From NCBI GenBank assembly GCA_916613615.1, contig OU744731.1:12902726-12966725 (forward strand): 64,000 nucleotides of DNA, written 5' to 3'. Origin of the DNA: Steromphala cineraria (Eukaryota; Mollusca; Gastropoda; Trochida; Trochidae). Shown here piece after piece: positions 23,163 through 34,491 of the stretch. Each line of letters opens with the position of its first letter. Within the stretch, counting starts at the first letter, position 1. Below the pieces are notes generated by a model. That model saw only the letters and a program-made list of their open reading frames with translations, ran no database searches and had not been told where the DNA came from. A program made the position numbers and the translations under genes.

Positions 23163-23640
23163 ATGATAAACGTAAAGAAATACATAAGAATTAACTCAGA
23201 TAAATATTTTGCAAATGAATTACTTCACAGATATTGTCTTTTTCACAAGGATACAAATGGCCATCAGATGAATGTGTTAAGCTACAGTAATAGTACGTTC
23301 TTACTAAATGCAAGTTTATCCAACAAAGTTAGCTGTAAATTTAAACATATATTATTTCAAATTATGTACTGTAGGCTTCGTTTAGGCTCTAGTGATCTAG
23401 ATTTTAATAAATTTGAAAGGCATATTTCAGATGATCCCACCTGTTCATGAGGCGCTAATCTCATTATTTACTGGTTTTCCCAAACTTTTCTCACTTAAGA
23501 AATGGTGCATTATACTACCAAAAAGGTACAGCTTAAAACAATCTTATATGGAAACCATGATATATCTGATCTTGGCAACTTCACCATTTTAAAATCTGTT
23601 AACCTCTTCATCACCACTTCTAATAGATGATTTTGATTTA
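23163..23640 (+). pseudogene. Decayed LINE ORF2 C-terminal fragment
   Basis: The open part (23163-23450) reads FKHILFQIMYCRLRLGSSDL, followed shortly by FERHISDDPTCS. This is the conserved block just before the terminal Cys-His motif of many non-LTR reverse transcriptase proteins. Past the stop the trail continues in other frames (PNFSHLRNGALYYQKGT) to about 23640, so it carries at least two frameshifts. It differs from the Jockey-like and L1/Tx1-like relics elsewhere in the window. It is too short to assign a clade. Confidence 0.65.
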
Positions 23641-24284
23641 AACATATCTTATTCAGAAGAATAGGATTGGGAACAAGTTGTCCAATTTAGAACACCCTCT
23701 CCATATAATCTTATAGATTCGAAAAAAGAGTTTAAGATGTTTACTTCCAAGCCATTGAAAGGAAATTTCTATTTTTATTGTTGATTGTATTATTGCATTT
23801 CATGTCATCAGAATGTCCTTTGCTTGAAACATCACATTTGTATCGGAACGGTATTAATATAAGCCCCTGGCTTGTTTGTCAGTCCGTTTCATATTTCCAC
23901 GAATAATAAAATATGTTGAAACCATTTCAAATAATGATATTGTTCAATGTTTTAATTCACAGTGGTAGTCATTGAGGATTATTTGCACCAATAACATAAT
24001 ACAAGATAAATAATTAACTGAAAATAAACACAATGATACAATATCAATTAGTCCAGATTCATTTTTTGTGTTATGAGGTATATTTTACTTGCATTTCAGG
24101 GTTTTTATTTTATCTGTATTAAAATGTAATTTGTCTTGGGTTTTTTTTTTTGGTTTCTTAAAAGTTTAAAGCTTTATTGGTTGTTTTCCTGGATGCTTTT
24201 GACAATTAATTTTCTTCAATTTTGCATATGTCAGAGTGTTCAACATCAAGCCTATCTATGTTAGCCGTTAATTGGGAACTGTTA

Positions 24285-24412
24285 TTGTAACAATCAGCCC
24301 TCGTTAGCCCCTGCTGTCAAGTTGACAATTTATCACAGATTGGCACCTGCTGTGTATACAGACTTACAGGTGGGCATACTCAAGCCATTGCTTGTCACGT
24401 GTCTCTCTTATA
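24285..24412. repeat. Right arm of the diverged inverted repeat pair
   Basis: Partner of 17640-17800, in inverted orientation. It contains CAGCCCTCGTTAGCCCC, ACAGGTGGGCATACTC and CATTGCTTGTCACGTGTCTC. Confidence 0.6.
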
Positions 24413-25154
24413 ACAATATGATGCAGTATCTGATTATTGAAATCCTAGTGGTTAAGAAAGAACCAATGAGATGATTTTAGCTAAATGTCTGCATTGACCT
24501 ATGTACCCGACCTGATCATTGTTGAAATGACCTATGAAGACAGAGGCCAAAATGTGTTGCTTAATCTGATAAAATCAGTGATGGATTAATGTGCATTTGA
24601 TGGAATATTGATACTCATATTCGGAAAAGGTAAGTTTCACATGCTTTTGCAGCCTATCTTTTGGCAAACTTGGTCATTTGATATGTAGTTTGTGCATATG
24701 GTTGCCGTGTATTTCAATTGTTTGATATCGAAATTTGTAAGATTGTTACTATGTCAAATACGTTAGATTACTTGTCCCTTTGTAACAAAAAGTTAAGGAA
24801 GAACAATGTTTGTTTCAATTGTATATTCCATTGAAAAAAGCTGCCAAATGCATTCAATAGTAATATTTTACAACAAATTGTATATAATCAATATAACTTT
24901 ATCATTGTAATATATAATGTGATTGAATTGTAAATATTTTGTTTTGTACATATACCGGTACATTAAATGATGTAATAGCATAATGTTGTTGTGTTTTATA
25001 TGTTATTTAAAGAGGCTGTCTCATGGGCATCTTTTTTGCTAGTAGGAATATTGATGATTATTTTTCTCTAACTGGTATGTATGTCGCATTATGCAGTGTT
25101 AGGGGCATGGACCATATTACGATAGTTTCCATACTATCACTGTTATTTATTTCA

Positions 25155-25640
25155 AATCATCGAGAATTAGGAACATTCTACAGGATAACACACTTTTCAA
25201 GACTAATCATCAAGGAGATAGTATTTCTCTTTTGCATCCCTGTTGCGTTGGAAAACCATACATATTATTATTATTGTATTGTTAGTTAAGTGTTATTTTG
25301 GTTCGCCAAGTATTCATCAGATTGGACGAAGCATTCATAAAACAGTGATATTCTTTTGAAATAATTATCATATCTTGCGAGAATTAAGAACATTCTACAA
25401 TATATCAGACTTTACAAGACTTAATCAGTCATTCGCATTCATAAAACACAGTGTTATTCTTTTGAAACAATTATCAAAATGACACCTAAAAAATAAACAT
25501 TTTTTAAATCTTGCGAGAATTAAGAACATTCTACAAGATATCAGACTTTATAAGACTAATTCAGTCATCAGAGATAGCAGTTGTCTCCTGCATGCCTGTA
25601 GCGTCGAAAAACCATCAATAGGTGATATTCTTTTCTTTTG
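25155..25640 (+). repeat. Three diverged direct repeats of ~110-200 bp
   Basis: CGAGAATTA(G/A)GAACATTCTAC recurs at about 25158, 25378 and 25513, each followed by a TATCAGACTTT-like segment and AAGACTAAT. An intervening GCATTCATAAAACA...TATTCTTTTGAAA block occurs twice. The first and third copies also share CTGCATGCCTGTAGCGT-like ends. Non-coding. Confidence 0.75.
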
Positions 25641-25679
25641 ATACATTTAAATGTTGAGACAACACAAAACTTACATACA

Positions 25680-25880
25680 TATACACAAATATACAAAAGT
25701 ATAAAAAAATAAACAATAATATACAATAGTAAACAAAATATACAATAGTAAACAACAATATACAAGAGTAAACAACAATATACAAGAGTAAACAACAATA
25801 TACAAGAGCATATAAAAATATACAATAGTATACAAAAATATACAAGAATATACAAAAATATACAAGAGTATACTGGTTTT
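25680..25880. repeat. 10/20-bp minisatellite of TATACAA-type units
   Basis: Units such as AACAACAATATACAAGAGTA (20 bp) and ATATACAAAA (10 bp) repeat over about 200 bp. All three - strand frames stay open here only because of the composition. It is the inward array of the right end of the candidate element. Confidence 0.85.
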
Positions 25881-25956
25881 GGAAATTCGGAGTATACTGA
25901 CCAGGAAATTTTTGAAAATCCTAAGTATACTGAGGTATACTATTTTGTATATTCGG

Positions 25957-25976
25957 GGTATACTGATCAGTATACC
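25957..25976. repeat. Perfect 20-bp palindrome at the right end
   Basis: GGTATACTGATCAGTATACC equals its own reverse complement. It is the counterpart of the GTATACTG palindromes at 15919 and 16000. Confidence 0.85.
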
Positions 25977-26148
25977 TCATTAAATTAGGGTATTTTGTCC
26001 AGTGATGGTTTTATCTTATTTCATACTTTTTTGGTACAACGAGAAGGTTCCTCAAAAGGAAATTAAAAGAGATAATGACATTTTCAAGTGTAGTGACTCT
26101 ATGAATTCTATTCTGCTATCCGAAAATCCCTAAACCTGACTTTGATAT

Positions 26149-28179
26149 TCATAAAGCACAGAAACTTAAAGCAGACATCGAAAATACTTTTGCAAGATTA
26201 CTGTCAGGTTTGAGCCCTCGGTACATTTTGTGTAAATGTTCAATGTTTCTGTGTGGAACACGAGCTACAGGCTTGCACATAGTTTCATTTCTCTCATTAG
26301 TAATCAAACTAATATCTTCTGAACGATCAATGTTCTCTAACAAAACTCTCATTAATGCCAAAGCTATGTGGGGAGAGTCTGCATAAACTGGTGTTGCTTG
26401 GTAACCATATTCTGACTTGTGTAGACAACCATATCCGGTAATGACGTCATTAGCATTTAAAGCAACAATCACCTTCTCTGTGAACTCAACCATCCATGTT
26501 CGAACGAACTTTGACCTATCATGCTTAGCAACCTGATAATCGTATTTCAGTAGCCTGGGGTTAATATTTTCTGAGAGAGGGGTCAAGGTCATTTCAGATG
26601 GTTCGCATGGCAACGCATCATAAAGCTGTCCGATGTTCATCATTTTTTCAAAAAAGTCATAGTCAACAATAAACCCTTGAGGGGAATAAAGGTTGACGTT
26701 GGTTGCTTGTAGAACCATGGGACTATCTCCAATAGCTTCCATTGCTGCCTTGTTGACGTAACCCCCTCAACTCCTTCTTGACAATATACATTCCACCAGC
26801 CGTCAAAGTTGGGTCAATGTATGCCAGGGCCCGCACACCTTGATAATTGATAAGAATATAACAGATAAGGATACTTAATGAGTTAGTTGTTGACTTACAA
26901 GTAAACACTGAAATTGATATGTGTTAAAAAAAACTGTCAAACCAAGAAAAATAACTTATTTGGTTTATAAAGTTGTTCTAAGATTGGCCATATTAACAAA
27001 TCTCGGAATGGAGTTATAATTTCTAACATGTTTACACTTTAAGCTCTTTTGAAACATGTCTTGATATAGCGCACCTATTCCAAAGGTCACATATTTGAAT
27101 TTTGAATGACTTTAGTTAATGAGTAATTATCATCATTTTACCTAGAGGTGAATAGTTGAAATAAGAGAAGTCTGAAAAGTCTATCTATGTATACATTTTA
27201 TCTTTTGATGACAATCCGTACGTTTTGCACAAATTCTATGGATACCCAGCCTATTCACTGGACAGGTGCGAAGTGTCTAGATTCGAACACCATTCTAAAC
27301 AAGTGTTGCATGTGCATAAAATGTAAAACATGTTTCACGTATGACTGAAAGATGTATACTGAGATTTACTTACATTTTTGCATGCATGCATGTTATTATT
27401 CTGATGTTTATTTGCATGACAAGTTGTGACGAGGGGTGATAAATCAACCAAGCAAGGCAGATCTTGTCAGGGACGACTGGTGATTGTGTTTTTCCATTGA
27501 GGCCATGATTTTTTAAATTTTGATGAAACGTTATATCCCCAATCCCATTGTCCAAAATAATCCTAGACTTATTTCCACTACATTCCAAAATGCTTGTATT
27601 GGTTAGTTGATTGTGTCTTTGATGTGGTCCGAAATGACTTATTCGGAGGCTATATTTTAATACAAATATTTTTTTTCCATTTCAACAACTTCGCTTCCCC
27701 TTTATGAAGAAAGTTGTGCACTATGAACACCCAAAGAATCGTTTTTGTAAGTAAACTTTCTATGAAAAACAAGCAAAATTGCCAAATAAACAGTTTGAAT
27801 TGTATTATGCCTTTTAGATAGTAACAAATGTAACATTGTGTTTTCGGTTGTATTTGTTTATTTTATCTCACTACCATAGAGCTATCCCAATATCCATAGG
27901 GCATGAAATCAACAACAAAATGGGCGAGGAGGTAATTAGCTTGTACGTCACACCTAGCAGCGTTACTTGATTTAAATGGTTTAGGTTCCAAACCCACAAA
28001 GTACAAAAATTACTATTATTGAAGTGTGATCCAAAATATACAATGTTACAATTTGATATGTTAATCAACGTACCAATTATTTCTTTATCTTCAGATTCCG
28101 CCACATACCATCCTCTAGGGTCGGCGTCGACGTCTTCACGAGTTGCTTGTCTTATTGTGTACTTGGGAACAGTGGCCAT
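26149..28179 (-). pseudogene. Broken paralogue of the GNAT/YitH acetyltransferase
   Basis: It has the same two-exon plan as the intact gene: exon 1 complement(28074..28179) ends KEIIG at a GTACGT donor in phase 1, and exon 2 complement(26149..26838) starts VRALAYID after AG. Lesions: exon 1 lacks about 28 residues between TREDV and DPRGWYVAES; exon 2 has lost the acetyl-CoA loop after KKELRG, with a frameshift (near 26750), before AMEAIGDSPM. The YitH-like half is intact (ITGYGCLHKS, TPVYADS). Without the RGxGxG loop it cannot be a normal acetyltransferase. The intact C-terminal frame (26149-26742, 197 aa) could in principle still be expressed. It is clearly diverged from the 2016-10282 gene, so this duplication is far older than the 32.5-kb one. 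Confidence 0.8.
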
Positions 28180-30254
28180 TTTGAAAGAGGCTAAATGCTA
28201 GAAGCTGATGAGCCGAAAAGGAAAACAGCATTTTTCCAACGATTGTTTTTATCTCTATAAACAGAAGAACTGACACACACGTAAATAACAACCGAGTGAT
28301 AAGATTTAGGATATCTTTTATTGGCTTGGGCTATCGCACTCTCATCATCTATGATTTCAAGTTATTTGTAAGGAAAATGAAGTATGTACTTTTACCGAAG
28401 AGGTCATGTATGTTTCTAAATGTTAATTTAAATGATAGACATTTGGAAGTGCCTTTGACAATAACAAATAGGAACAAAATTAACATTTGCATAAAAAATG
28501 AGTCAGGTTTAGTTTTTCATGTAGTAGAAGATTTTACAAGTACAATTATAGAATGAACGTCCTCATTTTCACATGAACTTTTTGCAGTGAAGTAGAAAAT
28601 GGTAACCTTCGTATTGAACTTCTGTTAACGTATTTTATAAATGCTGTGTATGATAGTTTAACTTAGGAGTTCGTGAGCCAGTGCGCCAAAACTACAACCC
28701 TTTTGAAAATAAACAACGCTCACAGTCTTTCAATCAGGATTTTATAACGCACACAAGTTGATCATGCAAATTATTATTCATAAATGAAATATCCTATAAC
28801 TACAACTGACATGATAATGTCATTTATTTCTTCATACCTATTTATTTTTTTCCTTTTACAGGAATGCCAACTTTTAAGGAACACATTAACATTTTGAAAG
28901 ATGCTAATATCAAAGTGACAACATACCTTCGGTAAACGTTTCCAAATCTCTTCTATTGCTGTATATCGTTGACATTCATATTTATATGGATATGCAGGCA
29001 AATTCGTGTTATTCTCGAAAAGATACATATAGAATAAGGAGTAAAGTGAATATGAATTAATGCAAATTGAAGATATAAATCTATCGTGATAACCTTTAGG
29101 GTCTACATTTCCATATACTATCTGATTACTTACAATGACAAGATAAATCTTTAGTGCAGTAATGTAAAAGTTACAAATCTAAATAATTGCAATGTTAATC
29201 AAATTGATTGATAGTTGTTGTCAAACTGTATTAATGTTTTATTTTATCAATGTCGATGATAAACAACTTAGACCATATACTGGATAGTTAAATATATAAC
29301 CAGACGAAGCTTAACTTTTACACAGTAGCATACAGTACAGCTGGTCTTAGGCATTTCAAAAAACCATTGTTACTTAGAATTAATGTGAGGAATAAATCAT
29401 GATAAAAAAATATTCATGGACGATAGTCATGATTATATGTTAATAGTAGTATCAAGACTTGTACATTTCAATGATCATGCGTACTTGAATGCCAAGAAGA
29501 CATGCATATCAAACACACTGTGCAATTGTAAAAACTTGCATCCAGCGGTTAATCTCTCTCACGTTTTTTGAAGATTTTTTCTCTACTAAGCCAAATTACA
29601 AGTAGAGCACTTGATTGACAAAAACATTTGATAGAACTAATAAGTAAACACATGTAAAAATAACTCATTTTATAAATTATTTACTCTGACTTGATGTATT
29701 GAGTTGTTTTGTGCCATACATAAATACGCAATTTTTATCACAGCCATTCCAGAATATAACGTTTTAAAATGTTTCTTCTATATATTTTCCAATTTGATCG
29801 AAATCGGTAAAAAAATAAAGATTTCAGAAATAATCTGCATCTTAAATAAAAAAAACACAAGAGCACCTCGGTCACATAAACCTGATCGACACACGGGATG
29901 TTCTTCATAATAAATGCATTGTATTTGTTATTCAATCTTTGAACTTGGTGCATTCCTTACCAATTTTTCTAAAATCTTCCCGTTTTTGAAAACTGCTCCT
30001 TATAAAAGCACAAACCTTTTCTTTATTGATCAAAATGCCTGACCAAAAATAGTCATTGTTGTGAAGGTTGAATCACAGCAAAGGCTCTGGTGACAACATT
30101 CACTCTTCAATCCTAGAAGTGTTTTTATTTGCTGATTTTAAAAATTGGTAAATGGTGCAATTCTTTGCCGCTTAAAAATATTCTCAGAACAATAAATTAA
30201 CAAATAAGTTTAAAGTATGAGCTCGTGTATTTGCAAAACGTGGCAAAATTATCG
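28180..30254. other. Gene-poor AT-rich stretch
   Basis: I support no gene here. An 86-codon + strand open frame at 28296-28556, divergent from the GNAT pseudogene, has no recognised domain and is probably chance. Confidence 0.5.
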
Positions 30255-30930
30255 TCTGTTATCTCGAATCTGGAATCTCAACAGTAACCTCTGTACGTGA
30301 AGACAGAGCGCTGACTCGGAACGTAAGACTTCTCCATTTCTCTTGCGCCCAAGTATTGAGGGATAAATGGATCGCCCACAGGGGGGTTTCCATATAAACC
30401 ATTAGGAATCGCCTTTGAGCGGCGGGTTATAGGGCAAGTGGACTGTTTAAACATGTGAAATTAAAACAAAGGCACATTAATGAACGTCTAAGGAGAGAGG
30501 GTGGTTTGGAATTTGGCATCATGGCACCAGATCCATTGGTCTGATGAGTGTAGGATGCTATTGCATATTGTGGATGGTCGAATTCATGTTTGGTGCCAAG
30601 CTATCACCCGTTTCGCACCAAGACATGTTCAACCAACCTACATAATGATATAGATTTGTGTCTCCAATGGTTGTTAACTCGACCTTGTGACATCCAGGTA
30701 CGCTCAATGCTCAGAAATATAGAGATACAATCCTTCTCCCAGTTGTTATTTCACATTTTGAAAACTACCCTCATCGTACAAGACCAGGTTATATGGATGA
30801 CAATGCTAGATCCCACAGTGTGAGAGTGGTAACACAGACCTTACAGCGGGAAGTCACAACAATGCTACCGTGGCATTGCTTGCTGTCCCGTTTGAAACCA
30901 ATAGAACGTCTATGGGATAATATAAGATAG
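30255..30930 (+). pseudogene. Tc1/mariner-type transposase relic, main part
   Basis: Reading across several frames gives the Tc1-family order. First comes an HTH-like start with VTSVR..DRALTRNVRLL. Then come IRNRL..AGYRA, HINERLRRE, QIHWSDECRMLL (first catalytic Asp region), GRIHVWCQAITRFAPRHVQP, YMDDNARSHSVRVV (second Asp) and LKPIERLWDNIR, where the Glu of PIE completes the DDE triad. Multiple frameshifts and stops make it inactive. No terminal inverted repeats were located. Confidence 0.8.
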
Positions 30931-31370
30931 CCACGGTATTAAAACAATGTCAGACAATGGGACCGACGATGTGCTTACAACCATGCGCGAGATTAATGAC
31001 ATAATTTTAGTTATTAGAACGTAACTTATCAAATGACGTCATAATTGTCAAGTGCATTGATGAAACTTGAGGGGGCATCTATTGTCCATCATGGCTGACT
31101 CGGCGTCTGTCGATTCGAAACCAAATCACATGTCATTGATGAGATATGTTTTGCAAATATTTAATTGTTTATTAAATGTTAAATAAATAAAATTCACATG
31201 CGTTTGATTGTTCCATTCATTTGATTTTGTGAACATTTAAACGCCCACCCCTATACATAATGATGGACTCGTCAAATGCAAATGAATATGTTCTACAAAG
31301 TGAGGCATCGTTATTTTTAAAATGAATTTAAAAAATTTTCCATAATTTTCAACTGATTTTATATTAAATA

Positions 31371-31650
31371 ATCCTTCTCCCAGTTGTTATTTCACATTTT
31401 CATACCATGGCATGCTTGCTGTCCCGACTTGAAACCAATAGAACATCTATGGGATATTATTGTTCGCCTTATATGGAGAAGAGACCCGCTTGTTCAAACT
31501 GCAACATAGTTGAATGCAGCACTGCACAGGAGTGGCAGATTGCTCAACAAGTCATACAGAATGAAACATGCCATGTCGAGGAGGGTCTATCAAATCATCA
31601 ATGCACAAGGGTCATACACTCGCTATTTACTTTACACTGCTTTACACTAT
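31371..31650 (+). pseudogene. Second Tc1-type transposase relic (C-terminal end)
   Basis: It restarts with the 30 bases found at 30731-30760 (ATCCTTCTCCCAGTTG...), skips the middle, repeats the LKPIEHLWD block and runs on to the family's C-terminus (WRRDPLVQT, NAALH, EWQIAQQVIQ, VYQIINAQGSYTRY) with a stop and frame changes. It overlaps in content with the relic 450 bp upstream, so it is either an internally deleted second insertion or a local rearrangement of one. Confidence 0.8.
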
Positions 31651-32476
31651 TCTTAAGGCCGCAGTGTTACCTATTTGACAGTTTCATTCTTTTTTATCGA
31701 CAAACATAACAGCGATGGCATTAGTTGTTTTCATTGCACCATTGCTGAAAAACTCACTGTTGCATTGTAGTCTAGTAGAGTCAGTAAAATGTAAACCAAT
31801 CCACTTATTGTTGTTAATTTTGTCAAGTCGACACACCCTTAAAACCACTGGATACCAATATATATATTTCTCTATGATCAGGATATATAAATCTCTATGA
31901 TCATGTAAACATGTTTTATACTGTGACTTGTTGAATTTAAACTTTAGTTTAAATTCTTGTGGCACTTAACCTATTTTCCTGAGTATATATATGAGACCTA
32001 CTGCGGTATATATGCATGCCTTTACACGTCGCCCCACGGACGTTGTCAAACGTTTGATAATGTTACCCTGGACGCAGTAAATTTCTCCGTAAGTTCAAGC
32101 TAAAGATAGTATTGTTCTACTGAGTATTACTCTTTGATATCCTTTCTCTGTCATATGCTGAACCATTGTCCAACGTAATCGACACTCATCACTACACAGC
32201 ACTCGCAACACTGAAGGGTTGAGCTCGGATGCTCTGAATACAAATCATTATTGATGTTACTGGATTCCGATACGAATTGGAGGAATGTCTGTAAGTGAAA
32301 AAGATTCTCTTTGTTTAAATTATCAATTTTAATTCCAAGAAGAATTGTTCAATTAACTCTGAGTCGTCACAATACAGATTTTGATTTTTTTCCAACTAAA
32401 TTAGCTCGTCATATGTGATGATGTTAATGTTTGCTTTCACAGGACATCATATTGAATTCAACCATTTCAGTTCAAA
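31651..32476. other. Non-coding stretch up to the duplication junction
   Basis: No gene is recognised. The last bases before the junction (32461-32476, ACCATTTCAGTTCAAA) have no counterpart elsewhere in the window that I can see. Confidence 0.5.
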
Positions 32477-33002
32477 TATTAAAGTATTCAGAACTATAAA
32501 TCCTAATTAACATTGACAATGTTCATGATTTTAGATGTATAAACACTTATTTTCATAAAAATCAAATTATTTCGTATATTTCAAATATTTCCAATTTAAC
32601 CCCTAAGCAAATTATTAGTGAAATAAAATATTTCAACATCAGAAAAGAATTTTCTGTTTTTTTGCCAAATAATGTTTTCAGTTCTGACAGTGGTTACATG
32701 TAATTCGTTATTCCGTAATTCTTTAGTTTTTGGGACAAATCTAAAAAACTGTTCAATATATAGTTAGATCTAGTGGTGGAGTGGCGCCTTTTGCTATTTT
32801 GGCTATTCTGATTTTATTCTTGTTCCCAAGTAAACAGTTTAAACTAAGTGCTTTTATGGGGTATGGTCTGTTTCCTGGTCATATCTCAAAAACTGTTCAA
32901 TATTTTTTACCGAAACTTGGTATGTGGTCAGACCTAATTGTGGAGTTGTGCCTTTGAAACAGTTTGAACTAAGTCCATATGGGGGTAGGGTCCAGCCTCA
33001 GC

Positions 33003-33759
33003 AGATTTTTTATTTATTGGTTCCCAAGGGTTACACAGCATATAAGAGGAATATTATACATGTACATGAAATTTTTAAAATTTTACAATAAATGATATGG
33101 ACTTAAAAGGCTCTCCTTTTAAAGCCATATATCATTTCTTGAATATTGGGATTAGTGATTTCCATTTGCTGTTGAATGCAGTCATTTCATTGTTTCGTTT
33201 GGAAATGTATTTTTCAACCAAATATATTTCTTGTAGAATATTTTGATAGTTACAGTTTTGGAATTAATTTTTTTATGTTACATAAATTTATATATTTTTT
33301 TGGCAGAGAGAAGGATTTGATTTATCAAAACATTATTATTTATTTCAAGAAACCAAATCAAGTATTTCGAAATAATTATTTTGGATTGTAATTGCATTTT
33401 TATCCAGATTTTAAGTTCATTCCAAAATGTTTTGGTTACACTGCAATACAAATATACATGACAAATACTCTCAGGAGCTTCCTTACATAAAGGACACTGA
33501 TCATTGTCAACAAGATGCATTTTCAACATTCTTTTTTTGGTATAAATATAACTCTTTGCAAAGATCAATATTGAAAATCAAGAAGTTTTAAATCTTTAAA
33601 GCCATGTCTGTATGAATTGAAAATGTTATTCCAGTCCAAGTCATAGTCATTAAATATCACTTCCCACTTTTTACAAAGATCAAGTTTAACATTATTGGAA
33701 ATAAACTTATCATAATTTTTTTTTGATCCTTTTGTATCCTGAGCAGAGGTTATCTCCAT
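33003..33759 (-). pseudogene. 3' fragment of an L1/Tx1-like LINE ORF2 (copy 2)
   Basis: Same sequence as 527-1283: truncated, frameshifted RT tail with the Cys-rich QCPLCKEAPESICHVYLYC motif and an A-rich 3' end at 33003-33017. Confidence 0.8.
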
Positions 33760-34119
33760 AACCCGAGGTCATCGGTTTATTATTTAACTTACACTCCCGC
33801 CGAGCACTCCTGCAACGGTTTCAACTAGAGTTGTTAATGCAAAATTAATCTATAAACGTTTTAGTGACAATATCCCCTAATGTGGATTTTATAACAAAAA
33901 ACTTGATTTCTAACATCGAAACTATTTATTTAATGTTTCAAATAAATTTGTATATATTCCAATAATCTATGAACGTTTCAGTAATGTACTTTGCGGGTTT
34001 AAAGTGTCTTGAAGAAAATAAAAATGTTAAGCTACTTGCAACACTCCCCGTATTGATATATATTTATATGGAAAATATAAATACAGACATGAGACAACAA
34101 AATGTACACCAAGTGGCAT

Positions 34120-34198
34120 GGATCCTCGGTAGCTTAACTGATAAAGGCGCTGCTCGAAAACGTAGAGGTCATATGTTCAAATCCCACTCTCGTTGTTG
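34120..34198 (+). repeat. tRNA-like SINE head (copy 2)
   Basis: Same sequence as 1644-1722, with A box at 34130-34140 and B box at 34175-34184. Confidence 0.5.
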
Positions 34199-34491
34199 AA
34201 AAATCTTAACTTTCTTGTTTCATTAAAATTCCAAACTTTACAAGTCCAATTGTTTGCTTTGCAATATTTTAAGCTACTAAGGTGCTCATGAGATAACCTA
34301 TTTACGCAGATATAGCTCACAGCAATAACATTCAACTAAAATAAATGCAATAACTTTCTATTCCTTAACTTTCCTTTGTATAGGAAGGTAGTTACAAGTA
34401 AAAAACCCGTTGAAAAAAGAAGGGGTATAAAACCACCCAAGGGGTGTAGTTGAAAATACACTGTCAAGCAAAACCTGACAACTTCACCGAA

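Larger units (their letters stand above)
15900..26004. mobile_element. Candidate ~10.1-kb transposon-like element with structured inverted ends
   Basis: The two ends share an architecture in inverted orientation. Each has a CAC start (left CACGTGAAG; right, read inward, CACTGGACAAAATACCC), a GTATACTG-type palindrome, a copy of GGTCAGTATACTC followed by GAATTTCC (one mismatch between ends), then a tandem array with a 10-bp period. Deeper inside, 17640-17800 and 24285-24412 are also inverted relatives of each other. CACT(G/A) termini recall EnSpm/CACTA elements, but no transposase is visible and no clean target-site duplication was found (ATGTT left, ATGGT right is the nearest). The left end abuts the satellite; the right flank is not satellite. 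Confidence 0.5.

Noticed and set aside
25568..25865. Three overlapping - strand open frames rich in Tyr/Leu/Val
   Set aside because: They are translations of a 10/20-bp minisatellite that is open in all frames by composition.
27370..27588. 72-codon - strand frame within the GNAT pseudogene intron as an extra exon
   Set aside because: It does not match the GNAT family, and exon 1 and exon 2 already join in the same phase as in the intact gene.
31407..31709. 100-codon open frame as a gene
   Set aside because: It is a frame of the Tc1 transposase relic; the family motifs fall in a neighbouring frame.
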